A stretch of 64,000 nt of DNA from contig NZ_CP120983.1 of NCBI RefSeq assembly GCF_030719215.1, forward strand, positions 6,944,001-7,008,000, given 5' to 3'. Shown here piece by piece: positions 34,492 through 43,623 of the stretch (position 1 is the stretch's first letter; each line of letters begins with the position of its first letter). This DNA comes from Streptomyces sp. Alt3 (GTDB taxonomy: Bacteria; Actinomycetota; Actinomycetes; Streptomycetales; Streptomycetaceae). The notes beneath the pieces are model-generated. The model saw nothing but the letters and a program-made list of their open reading frames with translations, ran no database searches and was not told where the DNA came from. The translations under genes and the position numbers were made by a program.

Positions 34492-36906
34492 CTAACGCAT
34501 CCGGCCGAAGCTCTCCCGCACCCGGCGCGCGTCGCGCAGCCGCTGCTCGTAGGTCGCACCGACCGCGAGCAGCAGCAGCCCGGCGAGCGCCGGGGGCGCC
34601 CAGCGCGGGAGCGCGTCGAAGACCTGCACCACATGGGGGGCCAGCTCGTGCAGGCCGTCCAGCGCCAGGACCGAACCGCCCAGGACCAGGGGTGCCTGGA
34701 GCCGCAGCCGGGCACCGGCCAGGGTGACGGCCAGCGCCGCGACCCCCAGCAGCAGGGGGCGCAGCCAGTGCGGGTCACCCCAGGCCACGAGGAGGCTCGG
34801 CGCCATCGTCATGGCCAGGGCCGGGCCGTAGGCCACCCATGAGGACGTGGCGGGATTCCGGCGCTGCCGCACATGCCCCACCGCGAACGCGGCCACCGAC
34901 ACCGGCAGCGTGTACGCCTCGGGGTCCGTCACCCCCGAGGCCGCGAGCCGTACCCACGCCGCGGCCACGAACAGCCCGGCCGCGAGGCCCCCTGCCACGC
35001 TCCTGCGCTCCGGCCGCAGAGCCGTGGCCGACGCCAGCACCCCGCACAATCCCAGCACCAGCGCCAGGAACGGCGCGTCCGTCACCGAGAGGCCCACCGC
35101 GAACACCGCGGCGAAAGCCCCCACGAGTTCCACCGGGAGCGCTACCGCGGGCTCCCGCAGCCGCGCCCCGAAGAGCACCGTCGCCGCCGTCACCAGCAGT
35201 ACCAGTGGGGCCGTGTGCGGGGCGCTCCACCCCAGCGACGCCCCCACCGCGCAGGTGACGGCGACCGCGCACAGCACCGCGGCGCAGGCGAGCACCGAAC
35301 GCACCACGGGCACCCGGGCGGTGGCCGCCGCCGCGGCGAACAGCAGGGCCAGCATCATGGACACGGCGTGCGTCGCCGGCTCGGCGGCCAGCCCCAGCAG
35401 TCCTACGCCCAGGGCCCCGACCAGCGCGCACACCACGGAGGTCACCGCGAGCGCGTCGGCCGCGCGACGCACGGAGAGCGCCGTCAGCGCCGCCACCAGC
35501 AGAAGTTCCACGCCCACGGCGACCGCGTAGGGCGCATCCGCCACCGCGAGCAGCGCGAGCACCGCACCCCAGCCGAGAACCGCCGTACCGGCCGCCGCCG
35601 CGATACGCCATCCCTTCTCGGGGAGGGCCCGCGGCCACCTGAAGTGGAGCGCCGCCGTCAGTCCGGCGGCCACCATCAGCACCACCGGGGCGGAGGCCGA
35701 CCCCGACCACGGCACCGCCGGCCCCACCGCGTCCCGGAGACCGCCCGGTGCTCCGGACCACACACCCGCCGGAACGGACGCCGGCCCCAGCAGCGCGGCG
35801 GCGACCACGGGCGCAGCCCACAGCACCGCGCCCGCCACGACCGAGGCCGACGCGCCCAGGACCCCCCGCACGACAGGCCGGGGGACCCGGAACCGCACCA
35901 CGGCCGACAGGGCGGCACCGCACAGCAGATACACCAGGACCGCCCAGTGCCACGGCAGCTCCGCACCCGGCACGCCGCCCACCGCGGCCACTGCCGCCAG
36001 GCCCCCCACGACACCCCCGAGGACGGCCGTCGGCCCTGGCGCGCGCCAGGTACCGGCCACCGCCACCACCGCTCCGGCCAGCAGCAGCGCGCCCGGGCCC
36101 ACAGCCCCGTCCACACCGTCCGCCGACACGGACAGCACCAGCGCCAGAGCCAGTGAGACCAGCCCCGTCAGCACCGCCCCCGTGTACGCCGTGACCCGGA
36201 CGGCGGGCCCCCGGCCCCACGAGGCCACCACGACATCCGCCGCCGCCGTCACCAGGAGCGCCCAGGCGAAACCGGTCGCCGGAGCCTCCACGGCCCAGGC
36301 GGTGAACACCAGCGGGAACTGCCCCGCCACCACGGCCGCGGGCAAGGGCGACCGCAGCCGGCCGAGCAGCAGTCCGTACAGGGTCCACACCGCCACCAGG
36401 ACCGCCGACGCGACCGCCGAGAACGCGAGGCCGTCCGTCCCCGGCGCCGCGACCGCGTGCAGCGCGATCGCGTCCAGCACCGTCAGCACCAAGGCCAGGA
36501 CGGCCACCGCCTCCGCCGTCGAGGGCAGCCCGCGGCCCAGCAGCAGCGCGGGCGCCACCAGCGCACCCGCCGTCACCACCGCCAGCACCGCCGAACGGCC
36601 GGCGATGCCCATCTCGCCCCAGCTGAAGAGCGTGAAGGCGATCGCGGCGACCGCGAGCAGCAGACCGCCGAGCACCAGCAGTACGTTCTGCGCGCCGCGC
36701 GCGGGTGCGTGCACGGGTGCCGGTGCCGCCTGGGCGTAGGGCCGGGGGAACGGTGCCCGAGGAGGCGGCGGAGGGGCGGCCGGTGCGCGCAGGACACCGA
36801 GGAGCCAGGCGCGACGGCTCAGCAACTGGAGCCGGCGGGCGTCCAGCCGGGCCAGTTCATGATCGAGGAGGGCCAATTCCTCGGCGGGCGGCGGCACATG
36901 TCTCAT
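34492..36906 (-). CDS. Large polytopic membrane protein of unknown function
   Basis: About 804 residues with more than 20 hydrophobic segments and almost no soluble part except the first 85 residues, which form a charged helix (EELALLDHELARLDARRLQL) and a Pro-rich linker. I recall similar long Ala/Val/Leu-rich proteins in most Streptomyces with a zinc-ribbon or coiled-coil head, but cannot name a function. The start is uncertain: ATG 36906 or ATG 36942, neither with a good ribosome-binding site. An 9-bp-arm inverted repeat lies directly upstream. Confidence 0.75.
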   Translation of the reverse strand: MRHVPPPAEELALLDHELARLDARRLQLLSRRAWLLGVLRAPAAPPPPPRAPFPRPYAQAAPAPVHAPARGAQNVLLVLGGLLLAVAAIAFTLFSWGEMGIAGRSAVLAVVTAGALVAPALLLGRGLPSTAEAVAVLALVLTVLDAIALHAVAAPGTDGLAFSAVASAVLVAVWTLYGLLLGRLRSPLPAAVVAGQFPLVFTAWAVEAPATGFAWALLVTAAADVVVASWGRGPAVRVTAYTGAVLTGLVSLALALVLSVSADGVDGAVGPGALLLAGAVVAVAGTWRAPGPTAVLGGVVGGLAAVAAVGGVPGAELPWHWAVLVYLLCGAALSAVVRFRVPRPVVRGVLGASASVVAGAVLWAAPVVAAALLGPASVPAGVWSGAPGGLRDAVGPAVPWSGSASAPVVLMVAAGLTAALHFRWPRALPEKGWRIAAAAGTAVLGWGAVLALLAVADAPYAVAVGVELLLVAALTALSVRRAADALAVTSVVCALVGALGVGLLGLAAEPATHAVSMMLALLFAAAAATARVPVVRSVLACAAVLCAVAVTCAVGASLGWSAPHTAPLVLLVTAATVLFGARLREPAVALPVELVGAFAAVFAVGLSVTDAPFLALVLGLCGVLASATALRPERRSVAGGLAAGLFVAAAWVRLAASGVTDPEAYTLPVSVAAFAVGHVRQRRNPATSSWVAYGPALAMTMAPSLLVAWGDPHWLRPLLLGVAALAVTLAGARLRLQAPLVLGGSVLALDGLHELAPHVVQVFDALPRWAPPALAGLLLLAVGATYEQRLRDARRVRESFGRMR

Positions 36907-36949
36907 GTACGGGAGTGTGGCGGCGGACACACCCGGCGGCATGGGCTCG

Positions 36950-36975
36950 CCTACTCAGTTCCGCACCTGAGTAGG
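36950..36975. promoter_or_regulatory. Inverted repeat upstream of the polytopic membrane protein
   Basis: CCTACTCAG (36950-36958) and CTGAGTAGG (36967-36975) form a perfect 9-bp inverted repeat with an 8-base spacer, between the membrane-protein gene and the tRNA-Val gene. It may be an operator or an extended -10 region for the minus-strand gene. Confidence 0.55.
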
Positions 36976-37021
36976 AGTTTGAACCCAGGGCTCCGATCCC
37001 TGTATGGTTCAACCCGTTCCC

Positions 37022-37093
37022 GGGCGATTAGCTCAGTGGGAGAGCGCTTCGTTCACACCGAAGAGGTCACTGGTTCGAACCCAGTATCGCCCA
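37022..37093 (+). tRNA. tRNA-Val (CAC), copy 2
   Basis: 72 bases, identical in sequence to the tRNA at 27615-27686: acceptor GGGCGAT/ATCGCCC and anticodon loop TTCACAC. Confidence 0.97.
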
Positions 37094-37100
37094 CCCGGGA

Positions 37101-37137
37101 AAAGCCGGTCCGTCAGCAGCATCGACGGACCGGCTTT
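37101..37137. terminator. Terminator between tRNA-Val and exonuclease gene
   Basis: A perfect 14-bp stem (AAAGCCGGTCCGTC at 37101-37114 and its complement at 37124-37137) with a 9-base loop, between convergent transcription units. Confidence 0.92.
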
Positions 37138-37154
37138 CGCGTACCCGCCAGGGA

Positions 37155-37880
37155 TCAGGCGGCCGCGGGCAGCTCCGGGCGCAGCGGCCACGCCGGATCC
37201 ACCGCCTCCGGCGCACCGTTCTTCTCGAACCACGCCTGCAGCCCGCGGGCCTGGGCCGCGTGCCACACCGCCTGCAGCGAGTGGACCTCCGCCGGTGACA
37301 GCCGCTCCAGCCGGGCCGAGAACCGCCGCCCCACCGCCCGCACCAGTTCGAGGGAGGCCGCGGCGTCGGCCGCCGCGTCGTGCGCGCCGTCCAGGGTGAC
37401 CCCGTACAGCTCGCACAGGTCCGTCAGGGTGCGGCGGCCCTTGCGGTAGCGGTCCAGGTGCTTGTCCAGCACCCGCGGATCCAGCACGCAGAGCGGCTTC
37501 TTCCCCAGGTAGCCGGCCAGTGACGAGGCCCGGTGACGCCTCAGCTCCCGGTCCAGCAGCGTCAGGTCGAACGGCGCGTTCATCACGACCAGCGGCCGCC
37601 CCGTCGCGCACTGCTCCGCCAGCGACCTGGCTATCTCCTCGACGACCGGTGCGGGCCACCGGCCGTTGCGCTGCAGATGGTCGTCCGTCAGACCGTGGAT
37701 CTCGGTGGCGCCGGGCGGCACCGGAATCCCCGGATTGACCAGCCAGCGGGTGACGCGGAGCCGTCCGCCCGCCGCGTCCTGGACGACGAGGGCGGCCGAA
37801 ACGATCCGGTCCTCCTCGACGTCCACGCCTGTCGTCTCGGTGTCAAAAGCCGCCAGCGGCCCCTCGAACCAATGCGTCAT
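37155..37880 (-). CDS. DnaQ-like (DEDDh) 3'-5' exonuclease
   Basis: A 241-residue exonuclease of the RNase T/DNA polymerase III epsilon fold. The DEDDh residues are visible: FDTETTG (Exo I), NAPFDLTLLDRELRR (Exo II) and HDAAADAAASLELVRA (Exo III). It should degrade single-stranded DNA or RNA from the 3' end. ATG 37880 is preceded by GAGGAG. There is no polymerase gene next to it, so it is probably an accessory or repair nuclease. Confidence 0.9.
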   Translation of the reverse strand: MTHWFEGPLAAFDTETTGVDVEEDRIVSAALVVQDAAGGRLRVTRWLVNPGIPVPPGATEIHGLTDDHLQRNGRWPAPVVEEIARSLAEQCATGRPLVVMNAPFDLTLLDRELRRHRASSLAGYLGKKPLCVLDPRVLDKHLDRYRKGRRTLTDLCELYGVTLDGAHDAAADAAASLELVRAVGRRFSARLERLSPAEVHSLQAVWHAAQARGLQAWFEKNGAPEAVDPAWPLRPELPAAA

Positions 37881-38074
37881 CCCCGAACTCCTCGCGCCGG
37901 CACAGCAGATGGCGGGATTCCTCTGCCCGGTTCGGTGATACCCGCACCCTATGCCTGATACGCCGTTTACGGCCGGGCTCCTGCGGTGACAACACAAGGG
38001 ACGGGCAAGGAAGTTGACCAGCCCGCCAGTGGAGACCGGGCAACCGGTCGGCACAGCCCGGAAGGCACGGAGCC

Positions 38075-38674
38075 ATGGCGCTCGCGCAGCCGAACCCAGG
38101 GAGTCCCGCCCGCACCGAGGACCACGGGGGAAAGCCGCCGCAGCAGCGGAACACACCACCGATGCGCGGCACACTCGCCACCACCGCCTGCATGGAGACC
38201 CTCCAGGTGGGCTACCTCCACGCCGTCGCCGCCGCGGCGGGCTGCTCGCTCTCGCAGCCCTTCCCCGACAACGGCATCGACTGGCACGTCAGCCACGGAG
38301 CCCCCGGCCACACCGTCGACGACGAGGTGACCATCAAGGTGCAGCTCAAATGCACCTACCAGATCGCCCCGAACCCACCCGGCGCCACGTTCTCCTTCAC
38401 CCTCGACAACGCCCATCTGGTGAAGCTCGCGAGAACCCCCGTGTCGGTGCACAAGATCCTGGTCGTGATGCTCGTGCCCCGCAGTCAGGACGACTGGCTG
38501 CGGGCCGGACACGACGGGCTGGACCTGCGGTACTGCTGTTACTGGACGAATCTGGCCGGCCACCCGGTGACGGGCCGGCACCGGACCACCGTGCGGATCC
38601 CGACCTCGCGGATCTTCGACGACCGCGCACTCTGCGAGATCATGGCCCGGGTCGGGGCGGGAGGGAGACCCTGA
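38075..38674 (+). CDS. DUF4365-like protein of unknown function
   Basis: A 199-residue protein. After a polar N terminus of about 30 residues it contains the pattern METLQVGYLHAVAAAAGCSL and GIDWHVSHG, with KVQLKCT, which look like the restriction-endonuclease-like DUF4365 fold (acidic residue in GIDWHV and the QLKCT strand). A nuclease-like role would be consistent but is not shown. The stop overlaps the start of the next gene by one base, so the two are coupled. The start could alternatively be ATG 38162, giving a shorter N terminus. Confidence 0.65.
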   Translation: MALAQPNPGSPARTEDHGGKPPQQRNTPPMRGTLATTACMETLQVGYLHAVAAAAGCSLSQPFPDNGIDWHVSHGAPGHTVDDEVTIKVQLKCTYQIAPNPPGATFSFTLDNAHLVKLARTPVSVHKILVVMLVPRSQDDWLRAGHDGLDLRYCCYWTNLAGHPVTGRHRTTVRIPTSRIFDDRALCEIMARVGAGGRP

Positions 38675-39915
38675 TGCACCGGTCGATGGACGAGCCCGCC
38701 GGAGGGACGGCCCCCGCGGGCAGCCGCGCGCATCCGTACGCCGACGGCCCGGACCCCGGACCGGGCCCAGACCCCGCACGCGTCGACCCGCGCGTCCTCG
38801 GCGTCCTGCTGCGCCGCCACGGCTGGCAGCGGCGCGGAGGCGCGCAGGGCCGCTACAGCCGCTGGGTCCCGCCGGGCGCGGCCGCCACGGGGACCAGTCT
38901 CCTCGTGCCGGACACGGCGGTCCTCCCCGACAGCGAGGACCTGCTCGCGGAGGCCCTCGCCGCGCTCACCCGCAGCGCCGCCCCCTCCGCGCGCGACATC
39001 CTGGTCGCCCTCACCGTGCCCAGCGACGAGATCCGCTGGTGGCGCGACGTCCCGGAGGGGACCGCGGGAGCCGCCGACTGGGCCGGCGCCGACCAGCTGC
39101 GCGCAGCGGCCCGCCAGGTGCTCCTCGCCGGTTCGCTCGCCGTCCGTGGCCGGGCCGGGTACCACGGCGCCCGGCACCGCAGGAAGGCCCGGAGCGCACT
39201 GGACGGGACCCTCGTGGGGTCCACCGACGACGGCCGCGGCCTCACCGCGTTCGTCCCCGTCACCGCGGGACGCCCCGTCGCCGTACAGCTCTACGCGGCG
39301 TTGCACGCGGCCCGGGAAGCCGTCGACTACCAGCGGGCCACCGGCGGGACGGAGGCGTTCGACACCGCTGTCGCCGCGGGGGTGAGCCGGGAGCTGACCG
39401 AGGCTGTGGTCGCCCTCGTCCGGGGAGCGGAGGGCATCAGGATCACCCTGGCCTGGGCGCCCGCCGCCGGGACCCCGGAGGGCTGCCCGGCCGGCCCCGA
39501 GCCCGTCGAGTTCTCGCCCGGTGACCTGCCCGCCCTCAGGCTGGCGGGAGCGCGCTACCTGCGGGACGAACCGCCGGTCGCCGTGCGTATCACGGGCGCC
39601 GTCGTACGGCTGCGCCGCTCGGGGCCCCGCGGCCCCGGCGTCGTACGGCTGCGGGTGCTGGCCGGGGCGGAGGTCGCGCACGTACGGATCGAGCTCGACG
39701 AGGAGGCCTACCGGATCGCCGGCCACGCCCATCTGGTCGGGCTGCCGCTGCGGGTGGAGGGCAGGCTGGAGAACCGCGGCGGATTCCGCAGGCTGAGCGG
39801 CGCCTCGCAGGTGACACCGGTCCAGGTGGACGAGGCGGAACGGGACCGGCTGATGAAGTCGCTCCAGGAGAACGTCGACCACTTCGAGGAGGCCTGCACG
39901 GGGGAGGAGGGGTAG
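38674..39915 (+). CDS. Uncharacterised protein, possibly partner of the DUF4365-like gene
   Basis: A 413-residue soluble protein with no family I recognise. It begins with a Pro/Asp-rich stretch and continues with a first mixed domain ([40 protein letters not shown]) and a second beta-rich C-terminal domain. It starts in the TGA of the previous gene (TGATG), with GGGAGGGAG as ribosome-binding site, so co-translation with the DUF4365-like protein is very likely. The two could form a two-gene defence-like or DNA-maintenance unit, but that is speculation. Confidence 0.75.
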   Translation: MHRSMDEPAGGTAPAGSRAHPYADGPDPGPGPDPARVDPRVLGVLLRRHGWQRRGGAQGRYSRWVPPGAAATGTSLLVPDTAVLPDSEDLLAEALAALTRSAAPSARDILVALTVPSDEIRWWRDVPEGTAGAADWAGADQLRAAARQVLLAGSLAVRGRAGYHGARHRRKARSALDGTLVGSTDDGRGLTAFVPVTAGRPVAVQLYAALHAAREAVDYQRATGGTEAFDTAVAAGVSRELTEAVVALVRGAEGIRITLAWAPAAGTPEGCPAGPEPVEFSPGDLPALRLAGARYLRDEPPVAVRITGAVVRLRRSGPRGPGVVRLRVLAGAEVAHVRIELDEEAYRIAGHAHLVGLPLRVEGRLENRGGFRRLSGASQVTPVQVDEAERDRLMKSLQENVDHFEEACTGEEG

Positions 39916-40013
39916 CCGCGGTATCCCTTTCGCGTCGAGGCCCCCCGGCTCGGTACGATTCCTCTTGCGCGCGCAGGAGGAATGCGACGCACCCCCTCAG
40001 TCAGGAGAGACCG

Positions 40014-41990
40014 GTGTCAGACGTCCGTGTGATCATCCAACGCGATTCCGAGCGGGAAGAGCGCGTGGTGACGACGGGCACGACGGCTGCCGAGCTCTTC
40101 CCCGGGCAGCGCACCGTCGTCGCCGCACGGGTCGAGGGAGAGCTGCGGGACCTCGCGTACGAGCTCAAGGACGGCGAGGTCGTCGAACCCGTCGAGATCT
40201 CCTCCGAGGACGGCCTGAACATCCTGCGGCACTCGACCGCGCACGTCATGGCGCAGGCCGTGCAGGAACTGCACCCCGAGGCCAAGCTGGGCATCGGCCC
40301 GCCGGTCAAGGACGGCTTCTACTACGACTTCGACGTCGAGAAGCCGTTCACGCCCGAGGACCTCAAGGCCATCGAGAAGAAGATGCAGGAGATCCAGAAG
40401 CGGGGACAGCGGTTCTCCCGCCGGGTCGTCACCGACGAGGCGGCCCGCGAGGAGCTCGCCGACGAGCCGTACAAGCTGGAGCTCATCGGGATCAAGGGCT
40501 CCGCGTCCTCCGACGACGGCGCGGACGTCGAGGTGGGCGGCGGCGAGCTGACCATCTACGACAACCTGGACGCCAAGACCGGTGACCTGTGCTGGAAGGA
40601 TCTCTGCCGGGGTCCGCACCTGCCCACCACCCGGTTCATCCCCGCGTTCAAGCTGATGCGGAACGCCGCGGCGTACTGGCGGGGCAGTGAGAAGAACCCG
40701 ATGCTCCAGCGCATCTACGGCACCGCGTGGCCGACCAAGGACGAGCTGAAGGCGCACCTGGAGTTCCTGGAGGAGGCCGCCAAGCGCGACCACCGCAAGC
40801 TCGGCAACGAGCTGGACCTCTTCTCCTTCCCCGACGAGATCGGCCCCGGCCTCGCCGTCTTCCACCCCAAGGGCGGCGTCATCCGCCGGGCCATGGAGGA
40901 CTACTCGCGCCGCCGCCACGAGGAGGAGGGCTACGAGTTCGTCTACAGCCCCCACGCCACCAAGGGCAAGCTCTTCGAGAAGTCCGGCCACCTGGACTGG
41001 TACGCCGACGGCATGTACCCGCCCATGCAGCTCGACGACGGGGTGGACTACTACCTCAAGCCGATGAACTGCCCGATGCACAACCTGATCTTCGACGCGC
41101 GCGGCCGCTCCTACCGTGAGCTCCCGCTCCGCCTCTTCGAGTTCGGCACGGTGTACCGCTACGAGAAGTCGGGCGTCGTGCACGGGCTGACCCGCTCGCG
41201 CGGCTTCACCCAGGACGACGCGCACATCTACTGCACCAAGGAGCAGATGGCGGAGGAGCTCGACAGGACGCTGACCTTCGTCCTGAACCTCCTGCGCGAC
41301 TACGGCCTGACCGACTTCTACCTGGAGCTCTCCACCAAGGACCCGGAGAAGTTCGTCGGCTCCGACGAGATCTGGGAGGAGGCCACCGAGACGCTGCGCC
41401 AGGTCGCCGAGAAGCAGGGCCTCCCGCTCGTCCCGGACCCGGGCGGCGCCGCGTTCTACGGCCCGAAGATCTCCGTGCAGTGCAAGGACGCCATCGGCCG
41501 CACCTGGCAGATGTCGACCGTGCAGCTCGACTTCAACCTGCCGGAGCGCTTCGACCTGGAGTACACCGGCCCGGACGGCACGAAGCAGCGTCCGGTCATG
41601 ATCCACCGCGCGCTGTTCGGTTCCATCGAGCGCTTCTTCGCGGTGCTGCTCGAGCACTACGCGGGCGCCTTCCCCGTGTGGCTCGCCCCGGTGCAGGCGG
41701 TCGGCATCCCGATCGGCGACACCCACATCCCCTACCTCCAGGAGTTCGCCGCCAAGGCGCGCAAGCAGGGGCTGAGGGTCGACGTGGACGCCTCCTCGGA
41801 CCGGATGCAGAAGAAGATCCGCAACCAGCAGAAGCAGAAGGTGCCGTTCATGATCATCGCGGGCGACGAGGACATGGCCAACGGCGCCGTCTCCTTCCGC
41901 TACCGCGACGGTTCGCAGGAGAACGGCATCCCGGTCGACGAGGCCATCGCCAAGATCGCGAAGGCCGTCGAGGACCGCGTCCAGGTCTGA
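40014..41990 (+). CDS. thrS: Threonyl-tRNA synthetase
   Basis: A 658-residue class-II synthetase. Residues 1-65 form the TGS domain, about 70-240 the editing domain with [19 protein letters not shown], and the rest the catalytic and anticodon-binding domains. Motif 2 is [20 protein letters not shown], the zinc Cys is in [10 protein letters not shown], and motif 3 is [23 protein letters not shown] 40014 follows the ribosome-binding site AGGAGA. A -10-like TACGAT lies at 39954-39959. In many actinobacteria thrS is followed by a HIT gene, as here, with a potassium-channel gene inserted between. Confidence 0.97.
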   Translation: MSDVRVIIQRDSEREERVVTTGTTAAELFPGQRTVVAARVEGELRDLAYELKDGEVVEPVEISSEDGLNILRHSTAHVMAQAVQELHPEAKLGIGPPVKDGFYYDFDVEKPFTPEDLKAIEKKMQEIQKRGQRFSRRVVTDEAAREELADEPYKLELIGIKGSASSDDGADVEVGGGELTIYDNLDAKTGDLCWKDLCRGPHLPTTRFIPAFKLMRNAAAYWRGSEKNPMLQRIYGTAWPTKDELKAHLEFLEEAAKRDHRKLGNELDLFSFPDEIGPGLAVFHPKGGVIRRAMEDYSRRRHEEEGYEFVYSPHATKGKLFEKSGHLDWYADGMYPPMQLDDGVDYYLKPMNCPMHNLIFDARGRSYRELPLRLFEFGTVYRYEKSGVVHGLTRSRGFTQDDAHIYCTKEQMAEELDRTLTFVLNLLRDYGLTDFYLELSTKDPEKFVGSDEIWEEATETLRQVAEKQGLPLVPDPGGAAFYGPKISVQCKDAIGRTWQMSTVQLDFNLPERFDLEYTGPDGTKQRPVMIHRALFGSIERFFAVLLEHYAGAFPVWLAPVQAVGIPIGDTHIPYLQEFAAKARKQGLRVDVDASSDRMQKKIRNQQKQKVPFMIIAGDEDMANGAVSFRYRDGSQENGIPVDEAIAKIAKAVEDRVQV

Positions 41991-42002
41991 TCCGAGCCGT
42001 AC

Positions 42003-42045
42003 GGGGCCCCCGGGGAGCGCTATGCGTCCCCCGGGGGCCCCTTTT
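42003..42045. terminator. Terminator after thrS, overlapping the end of the channel gene
   Basis: A 13-bp perfect stem (GGGGCCCCCGGGG at 42003-42015 with 42029-42041) followed by TTTT. The stop codon of the convergent channel gene lies in the loop, so the hairpin serves both directions. Confidence 0.9.
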
Positions 42046-42700
42046 CGTCCTCCCGCCTGAACACCTGCACCAGCCACGAGGAGAACGACCCCGTCACCGC
42101 CCCCAGCAGGGCGAGCCCGCAGGCCATCAGGCCCACCGCGACGAACCGGCCGCCGAACGTGACCGGGACCGCGTCCCCGTAGCCCACCGTGGTGAGCGTG
42201 GCGCACGCCCACCACACCGAGTCGCCGAAGGTGCGGATCGAAGCGCCCGGGGCGTCGTGCTCCTGGTGGTAGACCGCGAGCGCGGCGGAGACACCGAGGA
42301 GGACTGCGGTGAGGCTCGCGTACGCCATCACCCGCGCGTACAGGCTCAGCCGGGGCTGTTCCCGGCGCTTCTGGACCGCCGTGTAGACCTGCACCAGGCG
42401 CAGCGGGCGCAGCAACGGAAGCAGCAGGACGACCGCGTCCAGCCAGTGGGTGCGCACGAAGCTCCACGCCCGCAGACCGCTCAGACGGAACCGCACCGCG
42501 TAGTCCACGGCGAAGAGCAGCCAGGTCGCGTAGACGAGAGCGAGAGCGAGGTCACGCACCGGGCCGATGTCGGCCGGGGCGAGGACACGGACCGCGTAGC
42601 CGGTCAGGAAGACCATGCCCGCGACGAAGAGCGGCACCTCCGTGCGCTGCTCCCACGCCTGGAGCCGAGGGGGGACGGGGGCGGTGGTGCGGTCGCTCAT
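42020..42700 (-). CDS. Two-pore-segment potassium channel family protein
   Basis: A 226-residue voltage-gated-like channel. Several spans precede a pore loop with the potassium selectivity filter TLTTVGYGDAVPV near residue 175, and the final helix and cytoplasmic tail follow. The arginine-rich fourth helix is weak (PLLRPLRLVQVYTAVQ), so voltage sensing is uncertain. Start ATG 42700. It is convergent with thrS, and its end overlaps the thrS terminator. Confidence 0.88.
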   Translation of the reverse strand: MSDRTTAPVPPRLQAWEQRTEVPLFVAGMVFLTGYAVRVLAPADIGPVRDLALALVYATWLLFAVDYAVRFRLSGLRAWSFVRTHWLDAVVLLLPLLRPLRLVQVYTAVQKRREQPRLSLYARVMAYASLTAVLLGVSAALAVYHQEHDAPGASIRTFGDSVWWACATLTTVGYGDAVPVTFGGRFVAVGLMACGLALLGAVTGSFSSWLVQVFRREDEKGPPGDA

Positions 42701-42765
42701 GGCGCCAGCATCCCGGTGCGGCCGCGGGCTCGCCCCCGGCGACACGCGCGCCGGGAGTGACGCAA

Positions 42766-42771
42766 TATGCT
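42766..42771 (+). promoter_or_regulatory. Likely -10 of a leaderless promoter for the HIT gene
   Basis: TATGCT ends 7 bases before the ATG at 42779; the motif itself contains the in-frame ATG at 42767, which argues that 42779 is the true start. Confidence 0.6.
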
Positions 42772-42778
42772 GACGGGC

Positions 42779-43339
42779 ATGACGAGTGAGCCGGAACAGC
42801 AGATCGGAGTGGGGACGCCCGACGCGTTCCAGCGCCTGTGGACCCCCCACCGGATGGCCTACATCCAGGGGGAGAGCAAGCCGAGCGGCCCGGGAGCGGG
42901 CGACGGCTGTCCGTTCTGCGAGATTCCGTCGAAGTCCGACGAGGACGGGCTCGTCGTCGCGCGCGGCGACAAGGTCTACGCGGTGCTCAACCTGTACCCG
43001 TACAACGGCGGGCACCTGATGGTGGTGCCCTACCGGCACGTCGCCGACTACACGGAGCTGGACGGTCCGGAGACCGCCGAGCTGGCCGACTTCACCAAGC
43101 GGGCCATGGTCGCGCTGCGAGCCGCCTCGGGTGCGCACGGCTTCAACATCGGGATGAACCAGGGCGCCGAGGCGGGCGCCGGCATCGCCGCCCACCTCCA
43201 CCAGCACGTGGTGCCCCGCTGGGGCGGGGACACCAACTTCATGCCGGTCGTCGGACACACCAAGGTGCTCCCGCAACTGCTCGGCGACACCCGGTCGATG
43301 CTGGCCGGTGTGTGGCCGGCCGAACTGCCGTCCGGCTGA
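42779..43339 (+). CDS. HIT-family (histidine triad) hydrolase
   Basis: A 186-residue HIT protein. The nucleotide-binding region includes CPFCEIPSKSDEDGLVVARG and AVLNLYPYNGGHLMVVPYRH, and the catalytic histidine triad is HLHQHVVPRW. It hydrolyses nucleotide phosphoramidates or Ap4A-like compounds. ATG 42779 is preferred over ATG 42767 because the latter sits inside the -10-like TATGCT. It is the last gene of the thrS neighbourhood; pgsA and a lipid acyltransferase usually follow, but a polyketide cluster follows here. Confidence 0.92.
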   Translation: MTSEPEQQIGVGTPDAFQRLWTPHRMAYIQGESKPSGPGAGDGCPFCEIPSKSDEDGLVVARGDKVYAVLNLYPYNGGHLMVVPYRHVADYTELDGPETAELADFTKRAMVALRAASGAHGFNIGMNQGAEAGAGIAAHLHQHVVPRWGGDTNFMPVVGHTKVLPQLLGDTRSMLAGVWPAELPSG

Positions 43340-43383
43340 CCTCTCCCCGGGGCGGCGGTGCGTGCCGACCCGGAGGCCGGCGC

Positions 43384-43623
43384 TCAGGGCGAGCCCAGTT
43401 CCCTGGCGTGGGCGCGCTCCGACGGGGTGAGCGGTACGTCCGGCCGCACCCGCTCCGGGTGAGCCCCGGCGGGCCCGCTCCCCGCCGGGGACGGCCCGGT
43501 GACCGTGCTCTCGGGATCCACCCCCGCGTACGGCGCCCCGTAGGCGGTCAGCGAGCGGCAGAGCGCGCGCAACAGGCGCAGGGCGAGCGGCGTTCCCGCC
43601 GTCCACCTCCGGCCCCGCCTCAC
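43384..43623 (-). CDS. Small DUF6059-like protein in the polyketide cluster
   Basis: A 79-residue protein read from GTG 43623. It starts with a basic amphipathic segment (MRRGRRWTAG, LRLLRALCRSLTAYGAP) and ends with PLTPSERAHARELGSP, which matches small DUF6059-type proteins of Streptomyces biosynthetic gene clusters as I remember them. Its start overlaps the stop of the NmrA-like gene (GTGA), so it is the last gene of the KS-containing minus-strand operon. No function is known. Confidence 0.6.
   Translation of the reverse strand: MRRGRRWTAGTPLALRLLRALCRSLTAYGAPYAGVDPESTVTGPSPAGSGPAGAHPERVRPDVPLTPSERAHARELGSP

Noticed and set aside
34839-36739. Long open frames on the plus strand opposite the polytopic membrane protein
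   Set aside because: Their products are Pro/Arg/Thr/Ala-rich translations of the antisense strand, with no domain; the minus-strand frame encodes a clear membrane protein.
37022-37093. tRNA-Val as an attachment site of an integrated element
   Set aside because: No integrase, no flanking direct repeat and no atypical genes follow; the neighbours are core genes.
43340-43383. Attachment site or insertion sequence at the left edge of the polyketide cluster
   Set aside because: The 44 bases hold neither inverted nor direct repeats that match another place in the window.
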